Positions 32,985 to 43,077 are shown, counted from the stretch's first letter. The stretch: 64,000 bases of DNA from CAYOZN01 sp964408455 (GCA_964408455.1 CAYOZN010000004.1:1-64000); one strand, 5' to 3'. Numbers and translations are program-made. The notes: generated from the letters alone by a model not told the origin.

Positions 32985-33914
32985 ATGGGCAATTCCTATA
33001 CCAATATCACGTTGTACGGACCGGCGGCCGTCGACATCAAGACCGCGCTGGCGGAGATGAAGCTCAGCGCCTACGTGTCGCCCACTATCGATGGATTCAC
33101 CGTCGTCTGCGACCGCCAGGCCGACCTCATCGGGCTGGATGATGACGATGACGACGACGGCCTCGACGGCGACGACGATCTGGAGCTCGACGAAAACGAA
33201 GGACACGTCCGACCGCAGTCGAACCGCGGCGGCGGCTCGCGCGATGACGGCAAAGACGATCTCGATCGCGCCCGCCGCGGCGCCGCGTCCGACGGCGAGC
33301 CCGACTGGGACGAGATCGAAAACCGCTGGGCAGAAATCGGCCAGCAGCTTTCGCGGCGGCTCAACTGCGTGGCGTGGGCCGTCAACATTTACGACGACGA
33401 CGTATTCCTCTACCGGCTCTTCGAGAACGGAGAGCAGCGGGATGCGTACAACTCGACGCCCAACTATTTTGATGGCGCGGACGACGGTCCGGGCATCGGC
33501 GCCATCTTCACGCTGATGATCCTCCCGAAGCTGCCTCTGCCCAAATTCATCAAGCGCTGGTTCATCCGGCGTGCCACGCCGACCCTCAAGCCGCCGACCG
33601 GCGGCGACGCGGCGACGCTCTGCCGGCTGCTGGGCCGCCCCGACGCGACCAGCGCCGTCGCGGCCATCTTGAAGAAGCCCCAGTCCGGCGGCGGTGATCT
33701 CGCGGCCCTGGCGTTGACCGACCCGGACAAGCTCGATGCGCTGCCGGTCGAGCGCTTTGCGGGCGGGCAAAACGAGTACGTCTTCGAAGTGATGCGGCAC
33801 CAGGACCTGGTGAGAGCCCTGCGCCTGCCGGACTTCGCCCCCGGCGCGGGCTTCCGCTACGTGAAGAGCGGCGACGTGGACAACCCGGCGGACTGGCGAC
33901 TGGTCGGGACGTGA
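32985..33914 (+). CDS. Conserved hypothetical protein with acidic insert
   Basis: This 309-residue protein starts MGNSYTNITLYGPAAVDIKT, a beginning I associate with an uncharacterised bacterial family. The chosen ATG at 32985 is where protein-like sequence begins. An insert of almost pure Asp/Glu (about residues 48-70) and an Arg/Gly-rich stretch interrupt the N-terminal half. The rest (CVAWAVNIYDDDVFLYRLFE, YNSTPNYFDGADDGPG, DAATLCRLLGRP) resembles proteins that sense or report a local state, without known activity. No signal peptide. It stands 184 bp after the ABC permease and faces a convergent gene. Confidence 0.7.
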   Translation: MGNSYTNITLYGPAAVDIKTALAEMKLSAYVSPTIDGFTVVCDRQADLIGLDDDDDDDGLDGDDDLELDENEGHVRPQSNRGGGSRDDGKDDLDRARRGAASDGEPDWDEIENRWAEIGQQLSRRLNCVAWAVNIYDDDVFLYRLFENGEQRDAYNSTPNYFDGADDGPGIGAIFTLMILPKLPLPKFIKRWFIRRATPTLKPPTGGDAATLCRLLGRPDATSAVAAILKKPQSGGGDLAALALTDPDKLDALPVERFAGGQNEYVFEVMRHQDLVRALRLPDFAPGAGFRYVKSGDVDNPADWRLVGT

Positions 33915-33983
33915 GCCGCAGGCCCTGTACCCCGTTCGCCCCGCCCGACGAGGCCCCTCAAGCCACAAATGTCATGCGCGGCA

Positions 33984-35363
33984 TCAGCCTTCGCGCTTTG
34001 ACTTGCGCGCTTTCTCACCAATGCAATAGAGAAAGTCGCCTGCACGAAGGAACATTTGGTTCCCCGACACCGCCCAGCTGGAAAGCGTGTACCCGCCATC
34101 CAGCTTGTTGCGGGCCAGTTCCTTGTGCTTCGGCCCCGCCGCCAGCACCGTCGTCTCGCAGTCCTCGTTGGTGATGTACAGCCGCCCGTCCGCCAGAAGC
34201 GGCGACGCGCTGTAGGTGCCGCCCGCCAGCCGCTCCGGCCCCCAGATGGTCTTGCCGGTCTTGGCGCTGATGCATGTGATGAAGCCCTTGTCGTTGACGA
34301 GATAGACGCGCTTGCCGTCGCTCACCGCCGACGGCACGTCCGGCCCCTTGAGATCGTCGAACGTCCATGCCACATGGGTGTCACTGACATCCCCTTCGCC
34401 GCCCGACCGGTAGGCGAGGATGGGCCTGATCCGGCTGGTGGCGATGACGAGCTTGTTGACGCAGATCGGCGTGCCGCACAGGCGGTAATTCTGCTGCCTG
34501 TCCGGGTTCAGCCCGCCCGCACGCCAGATTTCCCTGCCCGTCCTGGGATCGTGCGCCGTCACATAGTCGGCCCCGGAGATGACGATGCGATCCTTCTTGC
34601 CCTCGCGAATCACGATGGGCGTGGTGTAGGCATCGACGCACTCGGCCTCGGCCCCGGTGTCGCGCTGCGTCTTCCAAGTCACTTCGCCGCTGGTCTTGTC
34701 GAACGCGACGACATAGCTGGGCGCCTGGTTCGCGGCGCCGTGCAGCACCTGAACGATCAGCAGCTTCCTGTAGAGCAGCGGGCTGGAGGCATAGCCCCAA
34801 TAGAGCCCGAACTCGCCGTACTCGCCCTGAAGATCGTGCCGCCACTTCTCTTCGCCCTCCATGTCGAAGCAGGCGACGACGCCGGTGCCGCTGATGGCCC
34901 ACACGTGCCTGCCGTCGGTGACTGGCGAGGGCGAGGCCATGTTGTGCTTGCCCATGAGCTTGTTGCCGCTGCCCAGGGCCTGCTGCCAGAGCGGCATGCC
35001 CGTTTTTTTGTCGAAGCACATGAGCAGGATGTCCGGCCCGCCGGATTGATCGACCTTGGTCATGAATGGCGGGAGCTTGCGGCCCTCGCCCGCCGACTGG
35101 TCGTCGGCGCTCTTCTTCGACGGCGAGAGCAGGAAGATGCGATCGCCCCAGATGACCGGCGAGGAGCCTCCCCATGCGGGCAGCGGGGTCTTCCAGACGA
35201 CATTCTCGTCCTCGCTCCAGGTAAGCGGGAGTTTCTTCGCGTCGCTGGTGCCGTCCAGTTCGGGCCCGCGCCACTGGGGCCAGTGTTCGCCGGCCCGGGC
35301 GGCGGCGACTCCGAATGACGCGAGTGTCATGACTATGGCAACAACGGGACGGTTAAATCGCAT
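33984..35363 (-). CDS. Secreted PQQ-like beta-propeller protein
   Basis: ATG at 35363 follows a GGAGG site and gives a 459-residue product with a signal peptide (VVAIVMTLASFGVAAARA). Mature sequence begins GEHWPQWRGPELDG and continues with propeller blades (NVVWKTPLPAWGG, MPLWQQALGSG, GEVTWKTQRD, GREIWRAGG, GKTIWGPE). This is the third such protein in the window. Its blades include the tryptophan-docking pattern, but no bound cofactor can be inferred. It is probably monocistronic. Confidence 0.85.
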   Translation of the reverse strand: MRFNRPVVAIVMTLASFGVAAARAGEHWPQWRGPELDGTSDAKKLPLTWSEDENVVWKTPLPAWGGSSPVIWGDRIFLLSPSKKSADDQSAGEGRKLPPFMTKVDQSGGPDILLMCFDKKTGMPLWQQALGSGNKLMGKHNMASPSPVTDGRHVWAISGTGVVACFDMEGEEKWRHDLQGEYGEFGLYWGYASSPLLYRKLLIVQVLHGAANQAPSYVVAFDKTSGEVTWKTQRDTGAEAECVDAYTTPIVIREGKKDRIVISGADYVTAHDPRTGREIWRAGGLNPDRQQNYRLCGTPICVNKLVIATSRIRPILAYRSGGEGDVSDTHVAWTFDDLKGPDVPSAVSDGKRVYLVNDKGFITCISAKTGKTIWGPERLAGGTYSASPLLADGRLYITNEDCETTVLAAGPKHKELARNKLDGGYTLSSWAVSGNQMFLRAGDFLYCIGEKARKSKREG

Positions 35364-35477
35364 GGCGGACGCCTCCAACGGTAAACGGGGCATATACGAC
35401 AGATCCGCGGCCAACACCGCGATTGTAACAATATCCGCCCGCCGTCGCAGGCGAGGCCCGCAGCCGGCAGGGCCGCA

Positions 35478-35879
35478 TTACGGCCCGGTCGTGACGGTCG
35501 CCGGCTGGGAAGAGGGTATTCGCGTTGGCGCCGGCACTGCAGGCTGCATGTCGATGACCCGGATGCGCAGGTGGCCGCGAAGGTACTTCCCGCGCCACTT
35601 GCCTGGCACCCCGCGTACGACCACCAACCGGCCATCGTGCTGGTCGAGAAATGCGTCCCAAGTCGACACGTCCGCGAATTCGAGTGCATACCAGTTATTC
35701 GCCGTAACCAGCCGCGCGGGAATCTTCGGCCAGCCCACGACCGCGGGTGCGGCGCCGTCGCGCTGATCGCGTAAGGTGCCCGCGAACTCCTGCGTGCGAT
35801 TGCACCACGCAATCACGCCAACGAGGACAAGTATCAGCCCGAGCACCAGACATGGCATGAGCGATCGCGTTCCGACCAT
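35478..35879 (-). CDS. Small membrane-anchored hypothetical protein
   Basis: This protein of 133 residues starts MVGTRSLMPCLVLGLILVLV at 35879 with one N-terminal membrane helix. The remainder is a soluble domain with a repeated strand pattern (KIPARLVTANNWYALEFAD, DGRLVVVRGVPGKWRGKYL, HLRIRVIDMQ) that could be a small OB- or SH3-like barrel, then a Pro/Thr-rich tail. Function is unknown. Confidence 0.6.
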   Translation of the reverse strand: MVGTRSLMPCLVLGLILVLVGVIAWCNRTQEFAGTLRDQRDGAAPAVVGWPKIPARLVTANNWYALEFADVSTWDAFLDQHDGRLVVVRGVPGKWRGKYLRGHLRIRVIDMQPAVPAPTRIPSSQPATVTTGP

Positions 35880-36002
35880 GGCGAGTCTCCCTGGCGGGTC
35901 TCCGCAGGAAAGTACGTGCCCGGTGGTTGGACGCGCGAGAATGCCGGCGGTTCCGATGGTAATTTTCTGCGACAAGCGACTGACCGCGATCGGGCGAACA
36001 CG

Positions 36003-39000
36003 TCACTCCCGCCGAAGCGCCGGCAACAGCGGCGTCCTCAGGGCGGAGCGCAGGGCCAGCCCGCCCGAAACCAGCCCGGCGACAAGGATGGCAGCGAGAA
36101 TGATGGCCAGAGACGCCCAGTCGATGTCGCCGGGGCGGCGGACGGCGTGCGGCGCCACGGCGACCAGCGCCGAGACCGTGCCGATCGCCAATCCAGCGAT
36201 CAGCAGTCCTGCGTTTTCGGCCGAGACCATCCAGCCCAGGGCACCCCGCGAGTAGCCAACCGCTCTCAGCAGGGCAAGCTCGCCGCGTCGCTCCTGTATG
36301 TTGCGGAGCATGACGGCCGCGAGCCCGACCGTGCCCAGCAGAAGTCCCAGGCCGCCGAGCGTCTGAAAAGTGGACATGTAGGTGTTCTCGACCGCGCGAT
36401 ACTCGTTCAGCCGGTCGATGCCCTGCTCGACATCCATGCCATACCGCGACAGGTCCTTCTCCATCGATCGTGCCAGTTCAGTGGCATTGGCATCGGCACC
36501 GTCGATGAGCAGCACGTTGTAGCCGGCCACGGAAGGGAAGTGCCGTGTGAAGTCGCGCTCGCAGATGACCAGCTCCCCCTGAAGCATGCTGCCCGAGAGC
36601 ATGGCCACGATGCGAAGCCGCAGGGGATTGCCGCGCTCGTCGATCATCATGAAATCGTCGCCGACGGCGAGCTTCAGCAGCCACATCAGCGTGTTGGCAT
36701 CGCCGATGGCAGGGACCGCGCCATCGTCGAACGCCCGGTCGAGCAGGACCCACGGATTGGCGCGTTCGGCCGGCGACGCGTCGGCCAGCATTCCGGCAAA
36801 GGCAAATCCCCCACGGCCGATGAACGCCTCCGGCACGCCGAGCAGACGCGGTTTACTCACCTGGTAGAGGTTCAGGCAACTCGTGTCCTCGCCGGGCAGA
36901 AGCCGCAGTGCCATCACGGTGGCGTCTTTCAACAGAGCATCGGTCTCCGGTGTCAGCGCCACGTTTGACCGGCCGCGCGGCGTACTCAGGTCTTCGTGCA
37001 GCGGGGCGACGCTCTCCGCCAGAAGATCGTAGCCCCCCGTGCCGCCGTCCTTCGCCAGAGCGCCGGCATCGGCCCCGTGGCGGCTGGCGCCGACGGCGAC
37101 GATAACGAAGGCGGCCGAGGCGATCAGCCCCGCGGTCAGCAGGCTGCGGCCGCGCTGGCGGCGGGCGTTGCGGGTGCCGAGCCGGACCATGGCGAAGCGA
37201 TGCGGCGCGGCGACCGGCCGCGGGTTCGACCGCGACATCAGCGCGGACAAGGCAGCCAGACCGGCGACGAGCAGTGCCGCGCCGGCCGCAAAGAACGACG
37301 AAGTCGGGGCAATGGCATTTGTCACCGCTGGCGCCACGGCGGCGGCGACGCCGGCAATGAAGAAGAGCACCGCGAGAATGCGCGCGAGTGTCCCCGGCGA
37401 CAGCCCGGCGGCAGCGCGCCCGCGGGCGGGTTGCAGCGGATCGAGGCTCGTGGCTCCGGCGAGCAGCGCTCTGGGCGAACGGCGCGCCAGGCCGCGCAGG
37501 GCAAGGGCGATGGAGATCATGGCGACGGCGAATCCGGCCGCCAGGCCGATCGGAAGTGTCATCGGTGCGACATATAGATCGAGGAAGGGGGCGTTGACGG
37601 CGTCCGACCACCACGAGCGCAGCCCGGCGAGCATAAGCCAGGCGTAGCCCAGCGCGCCCGCCAGCCCCAGCAGGCTGCCGACCAGCGCCAGCACCGCGCC
37701 CTCGGTCAGCCAGAACCGCCGCACTTTGCCGGGCGAAAATCCGACCGCCCGCAGCAGCCCGATCTCGCGCGCCCGGCGTTCGACGCCGAGGCGGAAGACC
37801 AGCGACACCAGCATGGCCGCCGCCGCAATGAGAAAAAAGCTGAAGGCAATGAACAAGCCGGCAAAGTCCGTCGAACCTGCCCCCGCCATCAGGGCCTGCT
37901 CCCGCACGGGACGGATCGCCATTGCCAGCGCCGCCGGCGGCAGATGGCGCAGAATGGCCGGTTCCAGTCGCTGACGTAGCGCATCCAGCCCAGCCTTTGA
38001 GGCCGCTACGTCGCCTGCCGCCGCGGGCGCGGTTGTGTCGAGCGTCGGCCGGAACAGGATCGACGTGAGCCGCCCGTGCCGCGCGTCGGTCTGCGTCCAC
38101 AGTGACTGCCCGGCGGCCAGGCTGACAAAGGCCTTGGGCGTGCCGCGATGCTGCTTCCAGTATTCCTCGTCGCGCGGACGGATGCGCGAGAGGTCGAGCT
38201 GAAACGAATCGGGCGGGTCCCAGTCGGCGAGGCTGTCTGCATCGGTAATGCCGCGATAATCGGGCATCAGTCCGGCGTCGGCGGCCCAGCCCTCCATCGG
38301 CACGATGCCTGCCAGTCTGAATGTGTGCGACTGCGTATCCAGCCCGCCCAGCGGGCGGGCGACGTAGAACTCCAGGCGAATGTTGTCGCCGACTGCCGCG
38401 CCGAGATCGTCGGCGGCCCACTGGTTGAGGATGATCTCGTGCTTGCGAAGCGGCCGTGCCACAGATGCGACACTCGAATCGGCCGCCGCGTTAACTTCAG
38501 CGGCCGCGCCCTCACCGGGCGATTTTCCCGCAGCCGCGTCCGAGCCGCCCTGCCCGGATTCGCCAGGAACCTGAAAGGCCGGCTGCCGGTTTTCGGCAAT
38601 GTCGAGCGCGGCGACGACGGAGTAGGGAATCTGGCTGGACCTGCGTTTCTCGCCGGCAGCACTGTCTTCGCCGTTCCCATCGACGCGCTCGATGGTGTTC
38701 GCCAGGTATGCAAGGACCGGCAGCACGCCCGGCGCCGGGGCCGCGCCGTTACCGTCGCCCGCCAGATGGCGCGCCGCGGCCAGGGCGGCGGTCTCGGTAG
38801 CGGGCTCGATCAGCAGGCGATCGGATTGAAGCGCCACGTAGTTCTGCCCGGCGTTACTCACCAGCCGCAGGCCCGCGTCGGCCAGTTGCAGGTGCCGGGC
38901 GAGCAGGTCGTTCAACTGGTCCTCGCGTGGAAGCAACGTGCGGCCGGATTTCGCTGTCATCAATATGGCATTGACGCGCTCGCGCTGGGCGAGGGCGCTC

Positions 39001-39653
39001 TGGAGCATCGGCAGCGGCACGTAGGCGTTCTGCGCGTGGTACTGGTCGGGCTTGAGGCCGAAGGCGCCGGGGCCGTCGTTTTCGATGATGTTGACGACCG
39101 TCAGGCGCAGTGTCGTGGCACTGTCATCGCGGCGGCCGAGCAGCGTCTCGGCGGGGACGTCGGCCGGCTTGACGAGCCGGATGAGCACGTCGTCGCCGCG
39201 TTTCGCCGCGAGTCGGTCGGCCAGCTGGTGGTTGAGCACGACCGGCCGCGCGGCATCGGGCACCTGGAAGGGGTCCTTTACGCCGTACATCTGCCAGAAG
39301 CGCTCTTCGACGCCGAGGATCGCGACGTCGCTCTGCCGCGCGCCGGCGTCCGGCAGCTCGACGGCGGCGGACAGCAGCAGGGCGGGGCAGGCGGTCTCGA
39401 AGTTCGACTGAAACGCCGCGTCTTGCGCGATGTCGGCCGCAAATTGCTCTCGGAAGAACCGGGGCGCGACGAGGGCGTGATCGACGGGGCCGAGGCGGCG
39501 GAGGGCCATGTCGCGCAGGCTGCCGCGCATCGAGTCGCCGACGAGCAGCGCCCCGGTGAGGACGGCGGTGGCGACGGCGACGCAGAGGACGACGGCCGCA
39601 TTGGCGCGGGCGAAGAAGGCGAGGCTGCGGGCGTGGAGAGTGCGAAGGTTCAT
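36003..39653 (-). CDS. Large ABC transporter permease (FtsX/MacB-like)
   Basis: This permease of about 1216 residues starts MNLRTLHARSLAFFARANAA at 39653. An N-terminal helix (AVVLCVAVATAVLTGALLVG) precedes a very large extracytoplasmic part of about 500 residues. A first group of four helices begins near FAGLFIAFSFFLIAAAAMLV, with further helices in the middle and a final FtsX domain at the C-terminus (LGLLLGTVGLAAVMLRNIQE and following). It is much larger than MacB, and resembles the giant permeases paired with LolD-like ATPases in planctomycetes. The matching ATPase is at 40874, separated by the FGE-like gene; all three lie on one strand. Confidence 0.85.
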   Translation of the reverse strand: MNLRTLHARSLAFFARANAAVVLCVAVATAVLTGALLVGDSMRGSLRDMALRRLGPVDHALVAPRFFREQFAADIAQDAAFQSNFETACPALLLSAAVELPDAGARQSDVAILGVEERFWQMYGVKDPFQVPDAARPVVLNHQLADRLAAKRGDDVLIRLVKPADVPAETLLGRRDDSATTLRLTVVNIIENDGPGAFGLKPDQYHAQNAYVPLPMLQSALAQRERVNAILMTAKSGRTLLPREDQLNDLLARHLQLADAGLRLVSNAGQNYVALQSDRLLIEPATETAALAAARHLAGDGNGAAPAPGVLPVLAYLANTIERVDGNGEDSAAGEKRRSSQIPYSVVAALDIAENRQPAFQVPGESGQGGSDAAAGKSPGEGAAAEVNAAADSSVASVARPLRKHEIILNQWAADDLGAAVGDNIRLEFYVARPLGGLDTQSHTFRLAGIVPMEGWAADAGLMPDYRGITDADSLADWDPPDSFQLDLSRIRPRDEEYWKQHRGTPKAFVSLAAGQSLWTQTDARHGRLTSILFRPTLDTTAPAAAGDVAASKAGLDALRQRLEPAILRHLPPAALAMAIRPVREQALMAGAGSTDFAGLFIAFSFFLIAAAAMLVSLVFRLGVERRAREIGLLRAVGFSPGKVRRFWLTEGAVLALVGSLLGLAGALGYAWLMLAGLRSWWSDAVNAPFLDLYVAPMTLPIGLAAGFAVAMISIALALRGLARRSPRALLAGATSLDPLQPARGRAAAGLSPGTLARILAVLFFIAGVAAAVAPAVTNAIAPTSSFFAAGAALLVAGLAALSALMSRSNPRPVAAPHRFAMVRLGTRNARRQRGRSLLTAGLIASAAFVIVAVGASRHGADAGALAKDGGTGGYDLLAESVAPLHEDLSTPRGRSNVALTPETDALLKDATVMALRLLPGEDTSCLNLYQVSKPRLLGVPEAFIGRGGFAFAGMLADASPAERANPWVLLDRAFDDGAVPAIGDANTLMWLLKLAVGDDFMMIDERGNPLRLRIVAMLSGSMLQGELVICERDFTRHFPSVAGYNVLLIDGADANATELARSMEKDLSRYGMDVEQGIDRLNEYRAVENTYMSTFQTLGGLGLLLGTVGLAAVMLRNIQERRGELALLRAVGYSRGALGWMVSAENAGLLIAGLAIGTVSALVAVAPHAVRRPGDIDWASLAIILAAILVAGLVSGGLALRSALRTPLLPALRRE

Positions 39654-39755
39654 GAATCGGCAGAGGCCGGACGCAAGACTAAGACGGTGAATTTGAAGAT
39701 TGTGTATGCGAGGCGCTCGAATCGCTGCATCGCTCACCCATGATGGATCTCGGGA

Positions 39756-40859
39756 CTAATCATCATCTTTGCCAGCATCCATCGCGACCCTGAATATCCC
39801 GGCCTCGGTCTTGGGGTCACCTCCAACTCTCGACCATGTCCGACCATCGGTGGCACTCGGCACTTTGGAAAGCGGGGGAATGAAGTGATGCCAAAGCGGC
39901 TTTTCCTTACTTCCAGGAAGCGAGATAATCGACTTGCCGCGCAAGACGCGAAGTTCCGGCGCCTGAGCAAGTTCCTGTCCATTGGCGGTTTCATCTCGAG
40001 TAGCTGCTGTACAATACCCATGCTCTGAAAATACATCAGAGCACCATTGGCCGGAATGATAACCCATCAAATCGTAAACGTATTCTGGCGAAGCACCCAA
40101 CGGATAGCTGCCTACCGGTGCCCGAGCCCACGGCCTTTTGTCATCCCAAGGCACACCATCCCACCGTAATCCGTGCATTTCAAAGAAGGGGACAAGTGGT
40201 CCGCTATTCAAGGCCTGAATGTACTCAGCAATCATCGCCTCATCAAAACCCAAATCCCTTAGTCTAGATTCCAGAGGCTCCTTTGGATGCGGCCAATGAT
40301 TCAGTACTGGATCATCGTTTCCCCACGGCCATTCGCGAAGCTCGGGGCCGCGCGCCGCAAATTCCCATTCGGCCTCCGTCGGCAGACGGATTGTCTTATT
40401 CAGTTTGGCAGAGAGCCAGACGCAGTATTCGGTTGCGCCACGCCACGTAACGGGAAATGCAGGACAACGCTCTGCGCCTAATTGAGGCACAAAACCCTTC
40501 TTGGTGCGCTTGATCGTATTAGCTTCATACCAAAGGTATTTCTCAAAGAAGTAACCATGGTTTCCAACTTCATTCAGGAATTTGCAGTACTCCTCGGCAG
40601 TGACCACAAATCGACCCAAATAGAACGACTTGACCGTTACAGGATGCTGCGGTTTTTCTTCCTCCCGGTATGCGTCCAATCCCTTGTCGGTGATCGGGCT
40701 GCCCATGAGAAAGGTGCCGCCTTGGATGCAGGCCATGTCGGGAAGGCGAACGGCAGGTAGCGTCCGCTTCTTTCCTGTGGCCTTCGCATCCTTGGCTTGA
40801 TCGGGTGCCGGCGCGGATTGCGCGAATGTGAGGAGCACGATTGAAGTAATGATGCCCAT
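39756..40859 (-). CDS. Degenerate formylglycine-generating-enzyme-like (SUMF1) secreted protein
   Basis: This protein of about 367 residues has a signal peptide (IITSIVLLTFAQSAPA) and the SUMF1/FGE fold: MACIQGGTFLMGSP, PVTVKSFYLGRFVVTAEEYC, FPVTWRGATEYCVWLS and IRLPTEAEWEFAARG. The active-site end of the family (RGGSW with catalytic Cys) is replaced by RVLRGKSIISLPGS, so it is probably not a sulfatase-activating oxidase. It lies between an ABC ATPase and its permease. A GTG codon at 40877 would overlap the ATPase stop as GTGA, but the ATG at 40859 gives the better signal peptide. It may be a binding subunit of the transporter. Confidence 0.75.
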   Translation of the reverse strand: MGIITSIVLLTFAQSAPAPDQAKDAKATGKKRTLPAVRLPDMACIQGGTFLMGSPITDKGLDAYREEEKPQHPVTVKSFYLGRFVVTAEEYCKFLNEVGNHGYFFEKYLWYEANTIKRTKKGFVPQLGAERCPAFPVTWRGATEYCVWLSAKLNKTIRLPTEAEWEFAARGPELREWPWGNDDPVLNHWPHPKEPLESRLRDLGFDEAMIAEYIQALNSGPLVPFFEMHGLRWDGVPWDDKRPWARAPVGSYPLGASPEYVYDLMGYHSGQWCSDVFSEHGYCTAATRDETANGQELAQAPELRVLRGKSIISLPGSKEKPLWHHFIPPLSKVPSATDGRTWSRVGGDPKTEAGIFRVAMDAGKDDD

Positions 40860-40873
40860 GATGTGCGTTCCTG

Positions 40874-41596
40874 TCACTTGGAAGCCATGTTGAGCTGCCC
40901 GTCACGAATGTCGTAGCGTTTCTCAAATCGACCCGCCAGTTCCGCACTGTGCGTCACGAAAACGAGTATGACGTTCTCATCCGTCGCGATCTCGAGCAGC
41001 AGGTTCGTCACTGCATCCGCCGTGACACTGTCGAGATTGCCGGTCGGTTCGTCCGCGAGCACGAGGGCCGGGCGGTTGATCAGTGCCCGGGCAACCGCGA
41101 CGCGCTGGCGCTCGCCGCCGGAGAGTTCAGCCGGACGATGGTCCAGCCGGTCGGAGAGACCCACGCGGGCGAGGAGTTGTTTCGCGCGGGCAAGGCGCGA
41201 CGCCTCTCGCGCGCGACCGGCGCCTTCGGCTGCATCTGCGCCAGGATCGGACCGTGTCACCAGCGTCGGCACCAGGACGTTCTCCAGCACCGAGCAATGC
41301 GGCAGCAGATGATGCTCCTGGAAGATGAAGCCCACCTGCCGGTTTCGAAACCGGGCGAGCGCCCGCTCATCGAGTGCCAGCGGATCGGCATCACCCAGGC
41401 GCAGCGTGCCCGACGTCGGCGGCTCCAGCGTGCCCAGGACATTCAGCAATGTGCTCTTGCCCGAGCCGGAAGGACCCATGATGGCGGCGCGGTCTCCGGG
41501 CGCGAGCCGCAGGGATGCATCCCGCAGCACGACCAGCGGCTCGCCGCGCGTCGGATAGCACTTGGTGATGTTCTCGGCAACGAGTGCGGCCTTCAT
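40874..41596 (-). CDS. ABC transporter ATP-binding protein (LolD/MacB type)
   Basis: This ATPase of about 240 residues starts MKAALVAENITKCYPTRGEP at 41596. Walker A is GPSGSGKS at 41-48, the signature LSGGERQRVAVARAL, and Walker B VLADEPTGNLD. It closely follows the glycosyltransferase gene (50 bp) and precedes the FGE-like and large permease genes, so a four-gene operon is likely. An insertion of about 20 residues (SDPGADAAEGAGRAREASR) between Walker A and the signature is unusual. It should power export of a lipoprotein or a surface molecule. Confidence 0.92.
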   Translation of the reverse strand: MKAALVAENITKCYPTRGEPLVVLRDASLRLAPGDRAAIMGPSGSGKSTLLNVLGTLEPPTSGTLRLGDADPLALDERALARFRNRQVGFIFQEHHLLPHCSVLENVLVPTLVTRSDPGADAAEGAGRAREASRLARAKQLLARVGLSDRLDHRPAELSGGERQRVAVARALINRPALVLADEPTGNLDSVTADAVTNLLLEIATDENVILVFVTHSAELAGRFEKRYDIRDGQLNMASK

Positions 41597-41646
41597 GCTG
41601 CTCAAGCCTTTCGGGCCGGCGACGATCCGGCCCCATGATCGTAAAA

Positions 41647-43056
41647 TCAACTCGTGGGCGTTCTCGAAGCAAGCTGCGCGCCGGAGCCTCCCGATGGTCT
41701 CCCCTGGCGATGAGCGGCGTCTCCAGGACGCCCGTGATCACTTTGTGATGCCCGGCTTTGTTTGACGACGGATTCGAACACAGCCCACGCCGCATCCGCC
41801 ATGGTTTCGTCCGTAAAGCGCTCAATCACGGCGTGGCGGCCAGCCTCGCCGAGCTGCCGACGCAGGCCGGCGTCCTCCATCAGCCGCGCGAGCGCATCGG
41901 CAAGCGCCGCCGCGTTGTTCGGTTCGACAAGCAGTCCGCCGCCGGTTGCCTCGATCAGTTCGGGAAAGGAGCCATGTGCCGGCTGCACGACCGGGACGCC
42001 CTGCGAGAGGGCTTCCAGAACGTACAGCCCCTTGGCCTCGCGATAGACCGTCGGCACCGAGAGCACATCCATCCGCCGCAACGCCTCGAACTTGGCGTTG
42101 CGATCCACCTCTCCCAGCAGATCGACGTGCGGTTCGAGGCCCGCCCGCCTGAGTCGCTCGCACACTTCATCGAGATAGCGGCGATCGGACTGCCCCACGA
42201 AGCCCGCGATGACCAGCCGACAGTGCTTCTGCCGCTCATGAAGCAGTTCGAAGGCCTCGGCCAGCAGGTGCAGTCCCTTCTCGGGGCAGATGCGGGCAAG
42301 ATAGCCAATGGTAAAGACCCGATCGCCTGCTTTCGCCGCTTCGTCACGGATTTCGCCGTCCCCGGGCGCCGACTCGATCCGGATCCCGAGCGGCACCTGG
42401 TGAATGCGCTCGGCCGGCACGCCGAAGTGCTGGACGGCATATTGCGAATAATGGTGGCTGACCGAGAGAAACGCGTCGATGCCCGGTGCATGCCGCCGCA
42501 AAAGCGTGAAGGCCTCGCTTCGGTGCGGCTCCGGCAGCTTTTCGAGGAAGATGTCCTCGCCGGTCAGGGTGCAGACGACCGGTACGCCCAGGGCGCGCCG
42601 GATGGGCGCGGCGTGTGCCACAAAGAAGGCATCCGGCAGATGCACGAGATCGGGCTGAAAGCTGCGCAGCGTGTCGATCAGCTTGGTCACTTCGCGCCGG
42701 TGGGCGCCTTCCTCGCCGCGAAGGATGGCGACGGTCAGCGGGGCCGCGACCGCGGGAGAGGTGCCACCGGCGTTGCGCATGGCCAGCCGCAGCAATGCGG
42801 GATGATCGAGCAGGCGATCGAGCAGCCGCGGCGCCCGGCGGAACAGACTGTACTTGTGCTGGAGATAGACGTTGATGCCGCCGAAGACGACGCGGCTTTC
42901 GCTCACATCCTCCTCGTCGGTGCGGATCGGCGAATAGACCGGCAGCAGGGAAATGTCGCGCCCCCGCCGTCGCAGGGCGGCTGCCAGCGTATTGTCGCGC
43001 ATGCAACTGCCGCAGAACATGCCCCCGGCGCCGGCCGTCAGGTATGCGACTTTCAT
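41647..43056 (-). CDS. Glycosyltransferase family 4 protein
   Basis: This 469-residue protein is a GT-B fold glycosyltransferase of the GT4 type. The N-terminal domain starts MKVAYLTAGAGGMFCGSCMR, and the acceptor-side HLPDAFFVAHAAP follows. The donor-binding C-terminal domain shows IGYLARICPEKGLHLLAEAF and the E-x7-E-like SVPTVYREAKGLYVLEALSQGVPVV region. The last 30 residues are basic and low in structure. It probably builds a surface glycan or glycolipid. It lies at the head of the ABC operon, so its product might be exported by that system. Confidence 0.88.
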   Translation of the reverse strand: MKVAYLTAGAGGMFCGSCMRDNTLAAALRRRGRDISLLPVYSPIRTDEEDVSESRVVFGGINVYLQHKYSLFRRAPRLLDRLLDHPALLRLAMRNAGGTSPAVAAPLTVAILRGEEGAHRREVTKLIDTLRSFQPDLVHLPDAFFVAHAAPIRRALGVPVVCTLTGEDIFLEKLPEPHRSEAFTLLRRHAPGIDAFLSVSHHYSQYAVQHFGVPAERIHQVPLGIRIESAPGDGEIRDEAAKAGDRVFTIGYLARICPEKGLHLLAEAFELLHERQKHCRLVIAGFVGQSDRRYLDEVCERLRRAGLEPHVDLLGEVDRNAKFEALRRMDVLSVPTVYREAKGLYVLEALSQGVPVVQPAHGSFPELIEATGGGLLVEPNNAAALADALARLMEDAGLRRQLGEAGRHAVIERFTDETMADAAWAVFESVVKQSRASQSDHGRPGDAAHRQGRPSGGSGAQLASRTPTS

Positions 43057-43077
43057 CGCGCGGATTATAGCATTAAC

